A DNA stretch of 5,333 nucleotides from Nocardioidaceae bacterium (GTDB lineage: Bacteria; Actinomycetota; Actinomycetes; Propionibacteriales; Nocardioidaceae), in the NCBI GenBank assembly GCA_020438665.1, contig JAGQUE010000477.1, positions 1,323-6,655 of the forward strand, written 5' to 3'. The notes beneath the pieces were generated by a model. It ran no database searches. It was not told where the DNA came from and saw only the letters and a list, made by a program, of their open reading frames with translations. The stretch's first letter is position 1. The number at the start of each line of letters is the position of its first letter. A program made the position numbers and the translations under genes. Positions 1 to 5,333 of the stretch are shown here, piece after piece.

Positions 1-663
1 AGTGCCACGCGCTCCGTGGTCATGGCTCATGCCTTCGTGGCGGGGGCCGCCCCCAGCGACTCCGAGCGCGACATCAGCGTCGGCGGGGTGTCCAGGGTGC
101 CGACCCACACGTTCGACGGCATCGACTACACCGCGCTCGGCCACCTCCACGGCAGCCAGACGCTCACCGAGACCGTCCGCTATAGCGGCTCCCCCCTCGC
201 CTACTCCTTCTCCGAGGCCGACCATGTGAAGGGATCGTGGCTGGTCGACCTCGACGACGGCGGCTTCCACGGTGCGCAGTTCGTCCCCGCACCGGTTCCG
301 CGACCGCTCCGACGCCTCCGAGGCGAGCTCGAGGCGCTCCTCGCCGACCCGTCGCTCGCCGGGGCAGAGGAGGCCTGGGTCCAGGTCACCCTCACCGACG
401 ACCTGCGGCCGGCCCAACCCATGGAGCGTCTCCGCGCGCGCTTCCCCCACACCCTCGTCCTCGCGTTCGAGCCGGCCAACCCGCTGCCCGACTCGGCGCC
501 CACCGCGCGCCCTCACGGCCGGTCCGACCACCAGATCACCCTCGACTTCGTCGCCGAGCTGCGCGGCGTCCCCGCGAGCGATGGCGAGAGCGCGCTGCTC
601 CTGGCCGCGTGTGACGGCTGCGTCGAGGACACCGACGTCGACGTGCTCCTCACGGGGTCCTGA
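1..663 (+). CDS. sbcD: Exonuclease subunit SbcD, C-terminal part (5' end outside window)
   Basis: This is the Mre11-like metallophosphoesterase subunit of SbcCD, an ATP-dependent complex that degrades double-stranded DNA from ends and cleaves DNA hairpins in the cytoplasm. The frame is open from base 1, so the ATG at base 22 is internal and the gene begins upstream; 220 residues are visible. Two late phosphoesterase motifs can be seen: VVMAHAF with a candidate metal-binding His at window codon 10, and GHLHG at codons 47-51 with His48 and His50. The stretch YSGSPLAYSFSE that follows is characteristic of SbcD. From about codon 95 the sequence matches the style of the actinobacterial SbcD C-terminal domain (PRPLRRLRGELEALL, then WVQVTLTD and RARFPHTLVL), the region expected to contact SbcC. 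The early motifs with the first Asp and His ligands are off the window. The TGA stop at 661-663 shares one base with the sbcC start. Identification is firm; intactness of the N-terminus cannot be judged. Confidence 0.95.
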   Translation, partial: SATRSVVMAHAFVAGAAPSDSERDISVGGVSRVPTHTFDGIDYTALGHLHGSQTLTETVRYSGSPLAYSFSEADHVKGSWLVDLDDGGFHGAQFVPAPVPRPLRRLRGELEALLADPSLAGAEEAWVQVTLTDDLRPAQPMERLRARFPHTLVLAFEPANPLPDSAPTARPHGRSDHQITLDFVAELRGVPASDGESALLLAACDGCVEDTDVDVLLTGS

Positions 664-665
664 TG
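661..665 (+). other. sbcD stop / sbcC start overlap (TGATG)
   Basis: The TGA of sbcD (661-663) and the ATG of sbcC (663-665) share one adenine. With no strong Shine-Dalgarno sequence just upstream, this arrangement suggests that ribosomes finishing sbcD re-initiate on sbcC, keeping the two subunits in proportion. The overlap is seen directly; the coupling is inferred. Confidence 0.85.
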
Positions 666-3650
666 CGGCTGCACCACCTCGAGATCACGGCGTTCGGGCC
701 CTTCGCCGACACCGTCACCGTCGACTTCGACGCCCTGTCGGAGGCGGGACTCTTCCTGCTCACCGGGGCCACCGGCGCCGGCAAGACCAGCGTCCTCGAC
801 GCCGTCTGCTTCGCGCTCTACGGCGACGTGCCCGGCGACCGTGCGTCCGCCAAGCGGCTGCGGTCCGACCAGGCCGCCCCCGAGGTGGCGCCTCGGGTGA
901 CGCTCGAGGCCACCCTCGCCGGCCGCCGCTTCCGGATCACCCGGTCCCCGGCGTGGCAGCGACCCAAGAAGCGGGGCACGGGCACCACCTCCCAACAGGC
1001 CGCGGTCACGCTGGTCGAGCACATCGATGGCGCATGGCGCCCGCTGACCTCTCGCCTGGACGAGGCCGGTCACCTGGTGTCGGGACTCGTCGGAATGACC
1101 ATGACCCAGTTCACCCAGGTGGCGATGCTGCCGCAGGGGCGCTTCCAGGCGTTCCTGCGCGCCCGCTCCGACGAGCGTCACCAGCTCCTCCAACAGCTCT
1201 TCCGGACCGCTCGTTTCGAGCGCATCGAGCGCTGGCTGCGCGACCACCGCCTCGCGCTCGCCGCCGTCGGCCTGGGCCACCAGCGCCAGGTCGCCGAAAT
1301 CGTCAGCCGCCTCTGCGAGGCCACGGCGGCCGAGGCTCCGGAGCACTGGGACCTCCACGACCTCACGTCGGTGGCCGACAGCGGTGAGCTGTCCGCGTGG
1401 GCCGATGGGGTCGTGCGTCGCACCATCGGGGCCGACAGCCAGGCCCAGCTGCGGCTGGCCGGCGCCCAGACCGCTGCCACCCGGACGGCCGCCGCGGTTG
1501 AGGCCGCTCGCGAGCTGATCCGTCTCCAGGCCGACCACGCCCGGGCCGGCGCCGAGCTCGCAGCCCTCGAGTGCCACGCCGAAGAGATCACGGTGCTCCG
1601 GCGCCGCCTCGACGCCGGCCGTCGAGCCGCGACCGTCCTTCCGGTCGCCGGCGTGCTCAGCGAGTCCGAGACCTCGCTGGGCCGCGCCGAGCACGAGCTC
1701 GCTGCGGCGATGACCCACCTCCCCATGGGTGCCTCGGCGCAGCAGGCCGATCTCGTGGTCGAGCAGGAGCGCCTCACCCGCCGCGCTGCCGAGATCTCAG
1801 CCCTGCGACCCCGTGCCGAGCGGCTCATCGCGCTGTCTCAGGAGCAGCAGCGCGACGAGCAGACGATCGTCGAGGCCACCACGTCGCTCGACGAGGTCAC
1901 CGCCGAGCTCGAGGTCCTCCCCGACCAGCTCACCCAGCTTCGCCAGCGCCACGAAGCGGCCCACCAGGCAGCCACCGCTGTCAGGGCGGCTCGGATGACG
2001 GTCGAGTCCCTCGTCGTTCGCCTCGACGCCGCCCGTGAGGTCGCGCGACTGCAGCCACTCCTGGTGGAGGCCCGCGACCACCAGCTCGCCGCGATCGACC
2101 TGGTCCACGCCCGCAAGGAGACCTGGCTCGCCGTCCGCGAGCAGCGGCTCACCGGCATCGCTGCCGAGCTCGCCCGTGACCTCGCCGTGGGTGCCGACTG
2201 CCCCGTCTGTGGCTCCACCGACCACCCTCATCCCGCCGAGACCCGCCATGGTGCACCCGACGCCGACGCCGAGAAGGCCGCGCGTGTCGGCGTCGATGAC
2301 GCCGAGGCCGCCCTCGTCGCCCACGACGCCCGGGTCCGCGACCTGACCACCATGCTCGCCGTCACCGAGGAGCGCTGCGCAGGCGTCGGCGTCGGCGAGC
2401 TCACCCTCGAGCTCGCCGACCAGCGTGACGCGCTGGCCACGCTCGAGGTCGAGGCTGCGCTGCTGTCCCACCTCGACCGCGCGGTGACCGACACGGAGGC
2501 CCGTCTCGACGAGCTGCGCGGCCGCCGAGAGCGGGCTCAGGCCGCCCGCGCGGCCGCCGAGTCCGCCCACGCGGCCCGCGCGGGCGAGGTCGCCGCGATC
2601 CACACTGAGCTCAGCGAGGTCCTGGGCGACGGTCGCGTCGACCTCGACACTGCGTTGGCCGAGGTGGCCGACGAGGCCGCCCGCGTCACCCGCGCCACGG
2701 TGGCCGTCGCGGACCACGACCGTGCGACCGCAGCGGTGCGCTCGGCCGCACGCTCCGTCACCGCTGCGGCCCGCAAGGCGGGCTTCGACGACGTCCATGA
2801 CGCCCTGGCCCACGCGCTCCAGCCCGACATGGCCGACCGGCTCGAGCGCGAGGTCGCCGATCACGACACCGGGGTCGCTCGCGCGACAGCGCTGGTCGAG
2901 GATCCCGAGCTGCGACGCGCCGCGGCGCTGCCCTCCCCGGACCTCCCTGCGCTGACCTATGCGGCTCAGCAGGCCGCATCCGGCCTGTCGGAGGCCTCAA
3001 CGGCCGCCGAGGTCACCCGCCGTCGTGCTGCCCGTGTCGGCGACCTCACCTGCCAGCTCACCGAGGCCCTGAGCGCCTGGGCGCCGATGCGCAGCGACCT
3101 GGCGCTCGCGACCAGCATGGCCAGCTTCGCCGAGGGCAAGTCCCCCGACAACCGGTTGCAGATGCGCCTCTCCGGCTATGTCCTCACCCACCGGCTCTCC
3201 CAGGTCGTCGCCGCCGCCAACGCCAGACTGGCCACGATGAGCGATCGGCGTTACACCCTCGAGCACACCGGTCGCAAGGGCGCCGGCGAGACCCGGGGCG
3301 GCCTCTCGCTCGTGGTTCGCGACGACTGGTCCGGTGAGGCCCGCGACCCCGCCACGCTGTCGGGAGGTGAGACCTTCGTGGTGTCACTGGCGCTGGCGCT
3401 CGGGCTGGCTGACGTGATCACTCACGAGGTCGGCGGCGCCGACCTCGACACCCTCTTCGTCGACGAAGGCTTCGGCTCCCTCGATGCCGACACCCTCGAC
3501 GACGTCATGGACACCCTCGACTCGCTCCGCGATGGCGGCCGGGTGGTCGGCGTGGTCAGCCACGTGGCTGAGATGCGCGACCGCATCCCCACGCGACTGG
3601 CCGTCATCAAGCGTCGTCGCGGCTCCGTGGTGGAGCTGCAGCGTCCCTAG
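663..3650 (+). CDS. sbcC: Exonuclease subunit SbcC (Rad50/SMC-type ATPase), complete
   Basis: This is the ATPase partner of SbcD; ATP binding and hydrolysis by paired heads control nuclease access to DNA ends. The 995 residues are close to the usual SbcC length (about 1000-1050). In order: an N-terminal lobe with MRLHHLEITAFGPF and Walker A GATGAGKT (35-42); a Q-loop region TQVAMLPQGRF (151-161, Q152); a long Ala/Glu/Leu/Arg-rich coiled-coil arm to about 510; a zinc-hook CPVC at Cys513-Cys516, near the middle as expected; a returning arm to about 830; then a C-terminal lobe with RLSGYVLTHRL, signature LSGGE (899-903), Walker B LDTLFVDE (928-935), D-loop GSLD (938-941) and H-loop His967. No key residue is missing. 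The ATG at 663 is chosen because it gives the canonical SbcC N-terminus and overlaps the sbcD stop (TGATG). Only a weak GGGG (654-657) precedes it, so translation probably depends on coupling to sbcD. The reverse-strand open frames within it are GC-driven shadows. Confidence 0.97.
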   Translation: MRLHHLEITAFGPFADTVTVDFDALSEAGLFLLTGATGAGKTSVLDAVCFALYGDVPGDRASAKRLRSDQAAPEVAPRVTLEATLAGRRFRITRSPAWQRPKKRGTGTTSQQAAVTLVEHIDGAWRPLTSRLDEAGHLVSGLVGMTMTQFTQVAMLPQGRFQAFLRARSDERHQLLQQLFRTARFERIERWLRDHRLALAAVGLGHQRQVAEIVSRLCEATAAEAPEHWDLHDLTSVADSGELSAWADGVVRRTIGADSQAQLRLAGAQTAATRTAAAVEAARELIRLQADHARAGAELAALECHAEEITVLRRRLDAGRRAATVLPVAGVLSESETSLGRAEHELAAAMTHLPMGASAQQADLVVEQERLTRRAAEISALRPRAERLIALSQEQQRDEQTIVEATTSLDEVTAELEVLPDQLTQLRQRHEAAHQAATAVRAARMTVESLVVRLDAAREVARLQPLLVEARDHQLAAIDLVHARKETWLAVREQRLTGIAAELARDLAVGADCPVCGSTDHPHPAETRHGAPDADAEKAARVGVDDAEAALVAHDARVRDLTTMLAVTEERCAGVGVGELTLELADQRDALATLEVEAALLSHLDRAVTDTEARLDELRGRRERAQAARAAAESAHAARAGEVAAIHTELSEVLGDGRVDLDTALAEVADEAARVTRATVAVADHDRATAAVRSAARSVTAAARKAGFDDVHDALAHALQPDMADRLEREVADHDTGVARATALVEDPELRRAAALPSPDLPALTYAAQQAASGLSEASTAAEVTRRRAARVGDLTCQLTEALSAWAPMRSDLALATSMASFAEGKSPDNRLQMRLSGYVLTHRLSQVVAAANARLATMSDRRYTLEHTGRKGAGETRGGLSLVVRDDWSGEARDPATLSGGETFVVSLALALGLADVITHEVGGADLDTLFVDEGFGSLDADTLDDVMDTLDSLRDGGRVVGVVSHVAEMRDRIPTRLAVIKRRRGSVVELQRP

Positions 3651-3667
3651 CCGGCACCGGCGGCGCA

Positions 3668-3687
3668 GGCGCGACCACGATCGCGCC
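3668..3687. terminator. Perfect hairpin 18 bases after sbcC; possible U-less terminator
   Basis: The arms GGCGCGA (3668-3674) and TCGCGCC (3681-3687) are perfectly complementary around a 6-base loop. Beyond one mismatch, three further pairs (3664-3666 with 3689-3691) can extend the stem. It lies 17 bases beyond the sbcC stop, in the gap between convergent genes, so it could act on either strand. No T-run follows on either strand. In GC-rich actinobacteria hairpins without a U-tract are often proposed as terminators or 3'-end stabilisers, but short GC-rich palindromes also arise by chance here. Confidence 0.45.
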
Positions 3688-3735
3688 CGCGGGACGTCCA
3701 CAGCGCCGGCCCTGCCACCCCTTCTCGACACGACC

Positions 3736-3752
3736 GGTCCGGGCGACGGACC
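3736..3752 (-). terminator. Hairpin just after the serine hydrolase stop; possible terminator
   Basis: The arms GGTCCG (3736-3741) and CGGACC (3747-3752) pair perfectly around a 5-base loop. On the minus strand the stem begins four bases after the TGA of the serine hydrolase (3757-3759). There is no T-run behind it. Its position immediately after a stop codon at the end of a gene pair is what supports a role in termination or RNA 3'-end protection. Confidence 0.4.
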
Positions 3753-3756
3753 AGGG

Positions 3757-5055
3757 TCAGCGGCCGTAGGGCCGCTTCGTATAGACGAAGGTTGCGCACA
3801 CCAAGTGATCCACGGCGCCCGACTCGTCGCGCACCACATGGAGCTCCTCGCCGGCGTGATAGCCGGACGTGCCGATGATGCGGCCCCGCCGTGCGGCGAA
3901 CCTGTGCTTCTCTACCTCACGACGGGTCACCACGAGCTCGTCGCCGTTCATGGCGAACGTGAAGGGGGTGTTGCCCCAGTGCCAGACGCCCGGGACACCG
4001 ACCAGGTCCTCGGGCACGGCGGTGGTGGGCGTCCAGGGTCGCGGGATGGTCGGCTCCTGGCGCTCGAGGAGGTCCATCAGCTCGATCGCGAGGTCGTCGG
4101 GCGCCAGCCCGGTCGTGGCGTTGGCGACCAGGACCGCGCCCATCCGACGCCCCCGGTCGACGAGGCACCCGGCGAGGAACCCCGGCATCGAGCCGGTGTG
4201 ACCGACCACCAGCCCCGAGCCGGCGGCATAGAGCATGAAGCCGAGCCCGTGGGCATAGGCGAGGTCGAACTCACGGTCACCTGCTTGCGGGTGGGATGCG
4301 AGCAGCAGGTCGTCGAGCGCCAGCACGTCGGGGTGGCCGGTGATCAGGAAGGTGGCATAGGTCGCCAGGTCGGTGACCGTCGACCACAGCTGCCCGGCCG
4401 GGGCCATGGCCCGCGTATCAGTGGCAGGCTCATCGGCGAGGGTCCCGTCATAGGGGTGGACGCTGTGTCCCTGCGCCGCAGGAGGCTCGGGCAGATAGCT
4501 GGTCCGCGTCATGCCGAGCGGCACGGTGATCCGTTGCTGGACCGCCTCCCACCACGGCAGTCCGATGCGCTGCGCGGCGAGCTCACCGAGCAGCGCATAG
4601 GCGAGGTTGGAGTAGTGGAACTGTTGCCGGTCCGGGAAGACCGCCGCCACCTCCCGATGGGCCGCCACGAGGGCCTGCCAGGAGACCCCCTCCGAGCGCT
4701 CCCACCACTCCCCGACCGACTCCGAGGTCAGTCCCGACGAGTGCGCGAGCAGCGACCGCGCCGAGCGATCGGCATAGGGCACGTCACCCAGGACGTCACC
4801 GATCGGGGCGTCGAGCGAGAGCGTGCCCCGCCTCACCTCCTGGAGGACCAGGACGGCCGTGAGCGTCTTGGTGATCGAGCCGATCCGGAACTGGGTGTCC
4901 AGCGGCCATCCGTCGGGCTTGCCGGCCGCGGCGCTCCAGACCAGCTCGCCGTCGCGCACGAGTCCGGCCACCACGGAGGGCAGCCGGCCCTCGATCTGAG
5001 CCCGGCCCAGCCGCGCGCGCAGGCGCCGGTCGGTGGTGCTGCTGACCGCGCTCAC
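3757..5055 (-). CDS. Serine hydrolase, beta-lactamase class C / CubicO family
   Basis: This 432-residue protein belongs to the penicillin-binding-protein-like serine hydrolases (COG1680 type), which include class C beta-lactamases, D-amino-acid peptidases and esterases; its substrate cannot be told from sequence. All three active-site elements are present: S-I-T-K (Ser60 nucleophile, Lys63), Y-S-N (Tyr148-Asn150) and H-T-G (286-288) in place of KTG. Supporting family segments are LLAHSSGL (102-109), [15 protein letters not shown] (219-233) and GHTGSMPGF (285-293). After the catalytic domain a separate C-terminal segment (about 348-432, with [10 protein letters not shown]) resembles the small beta-rich domain found on many actinobacterial members. 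No signal peptide or membrane segment is visible, so a cytoplasmic location is likely. The GTG at 5055 is preferred because it overlaps the gcvP stop (GTGA) and has GGAGG ten bases upstream; an in-frame ATG at 5088 would add 11 residues lying inside gcvP. Nine of its 11 Tyr codons are TAT, unlike its other codons. Confidence 0.9.
   Translation of the reverse strand: MSAVSSTTDRRLRARLGRAQIEGRLPSVVAGLVRDGELVWSAAAGKPDGWPLDTQFRIGSITKTLTAVLVLQEVRRGTLSLDAPIGDVLGDVPYADRSARSLLAHSSGLTSESVGEWWERSEGVSWQALVAAHREVAAVFPDRQQFHYSNLAYALLGELAAQRIGLPWWEAVQQRITVPLGMTRTSYLPEPPAAQGHSVHPYDGTLADEPATDTRAMAPAGQLWSTVTDLATYATFLITGHPDVLALDDLLLASHPQAGDREFDLAYAHGLGFMLYAAGSGLVVGHTGSMPGFLAGCLVDRGRRMGAVLVANATTGLAPDDLAIELMDLLERQEPTIPRPWTPTTAVPEDLVGVPGVWHWGNTPFTFAMNGDELVVTRREVEKHRFAARRGRIIGTSGYHAGEELHVVRDESGAVDHLVCATFVYTKRPYGR
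3759..3776 (-). other. Hairpin formed by the last codons and stop of the serine hydrolase gene
   Basis: The arms AGCGGCC (3759-3765) and GGCCGCT (3770-3776) are perfectly complementary around a 4-base loop. In the minus-strand transcript the stem covers the codons for the final Arg-Pro-Tyr-Gly-Arg residues and the first base of the TGA stop. With the hairpin at 3736-3752 it makes a tandem pair at the end of the transcript. It could add to termination or slow 3' exonucleases, but may be a by-product of GC-rich coding sequence. Confidence 0.35.
5052..5055 (-). other. gcvP stop / serine hydrolase start overlap (GTGA)
   Basis: On the minus strand the GTG start (5055-5053) and the TGA of gcvP (5054-5052) overlap in a four-base GTGA. 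This is a common signature of translationally coupled genes in one transcript. It supports the GTG over the ATG at 5088 as the start. The overlap is seen directly; coupling is inferred. Confidence 0.75.
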
Positions 5056-5333
5056 TCCGCGAACGCCTCCGGTGAGGGGCAGGTGCACACGAGGTTGCGG
5101 TCGCCATAGGCCTGGTCGATGCGGGCGACCGGAGGCCAGTACTTGTCGGGGTCGATCCCGGCCGGGAACGCACCTTCCGTGCGGGAGTAGGCGCGGTCCC
5201 AGTCACCGACGAGCACGCGCGTGGTGTGCGGGGCGTGGTGCAACGGTGAGTCCGCCACGCTCCACTCGCCAGCGGCGACCCGGTCGATCTCGCCGCGGAT
5301 GGCGATCATGGCGTCGCAGAAGCGGTCGAGCTC
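5052..5333 (-). CDS. gcvP: Glycine dehydrogenase (decarboxylating), P-protein, C-terminal end (5' part outside window)
   Basis: This is the PLP-dependent P-protein of the glycine cleavage system, which decarboxylates glycine and passes the aminomethyl group to the lipoyl H-protein in the cytoplasm. Only the last 93 residues are in the window, open from base 5333 in the minus direction. The match to the conserved GcvP C-terminus is clear by eye: [17 protein letters not shown], then NAPH-like [20 protein letters not shown], then [18 protein letters not shown] and [11 protein letters not shown] before the stop. E. coli GcvP has the same blocks in the same order, from recall (FPAG, DKYWP, YGDRNL). 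The PLP lysine lies upstream of the window. The Met at 5309 is internal, not a start. Its TGA overlaps the start of the serine hydrolase, so the two are probably co-transcribed. Whether the enzyme is full length cannot be seen here. Confidence 0.96.
   Translation of the reverse strand, partial: ELDRFCDAMIAIRGEIDRVAAGEWSVADSPLHHAPHTTRVLVGDWDRAYSRTEGAFPAGIDPDKYWPPVARIDQAYGDRNLVCTCPSPEAFAE
5066..5070 (-). promoter_or_regulatory. Ribosome binding site for the serine hydrolase GTG start
   Basis: GGAGG on the minus strand, inside the final codons of gcvP, lies ten bases before the GTG at 5055. The alternative ATG at 5088 lies upstream of this site and so cannot use it, which decides the start in favour of GTG. 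Confidence 0.7.

Noticed and set aside
513..1718. A 401-codon minus-strand open frame opposite sbcD/sbcC
   Set aside because: It is antisense to strongly conserved SbcD and SbcC sequence, with Gly/Leu/Glu-rich composition typical of the mirror frame of a GC-rich gene and no recognisable domain.
2521..2600. Repetitive GCG/CGC-rich stretch that resembles a tandem repeat
   Set aside because: It encodes Ala/Arg/Glu coiled-coil sequence of SbcC. No exact repeated unit of fixed length is present.
1797..2864. A 355-codon minus-strand open frame opposite the SbcC coiled coil
   Set aside because: It mirrors the Ala/Glu/Leu/Arg-rich coiled-coil arm. Its apparent Gly/Val periodicity is explained by the opposite strand.
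5056..5088. ATG at 5088 as the start of the serine hydrolase
   Set aside because: It would add 11 residues ([11 protein letters not shown]) lying in the gcvP C-terminal coding region, upstream of the only good GGAGG. The GTG at 5055 has correct spacing and a GTGA overlap.
3484..5109. A 541-codon open frame on the plus strand opposite the serine hydrolase
   Set aside because: It runs through the end of sbcC in another frame, the intergenic gap and the whole antisense of the hydrolase. Its protein is low-complexity Arg/Gly/Pro-rich without domain motifs. The hydrolase on the other strand has full catalytic motifs, so this is a GC-driven shadow.
1..5333. Search for defence systems, mobile elements, CRISPR, tRNA or attachment sites
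   Set aside because: No spaced direct repeats, terminal inverted repeats, transposase or integrase motifs, or tRNA-like folds were recognised. SbcCD is a universal repair complex here, with no defence genes beside it.

Overview
This is a GC-rich window (about 70% GC by eye) with tightly packed, overlapping genes, which suggests a high-GC actinobacterium (Actinomycetota). The protein style would fit groups such as Nocardioidaceae or Intrasporangiaceae, but I cannot place it to genus from this sequence. The content looks like chromosomal housekeeping DNA. I see no insertion sequence, CRISPR array, tRNA/rRNA gene, integrase or phage gene.

Layout. On the plus strand, bases 1-663 hold the C-terminal 220 residues of the nuclease subunit SbcD. 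Its stop overlaps by one base the start of sbcC (663-3650), a complete 995-residue SMC/Rad50-type ATPase. On the minus strand, bases 5052-5333 hold the last 93 residues of glycine dehydrogenase GcvP, the P-protein of the glycine cleavage system. Its stop overlaps by four bases (GTGA) the preferred start of a 432-residue serine hydrolase of the beta-lactamase class C / CubicO type (3757-5055). The two gene pairs converge on a 106-base gap (3651-3756). Three perfect short hairpins lie in or at the edge of this gap, and none has a T-tract.

How the genes work together. SbcD and SbcC form the bacterial Mre11-Rad50-like complex that processes DNA hairpins and blocked double-strand ends; the overlap suggests coupled translation. 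GcvP and the serine hydrolase appear co-transcribed, but no biochemical link between them is evident. The two pairs show no functional connection to each other.

I found no previously undescribed system. The points most worth a second look are a strong, context-dependent preference for the tyrosine codon TAT in otherwise GC-ending coding sequence, the gcvP-serine hydrolase coupling, and the hairpin cluster between the convergent genes.
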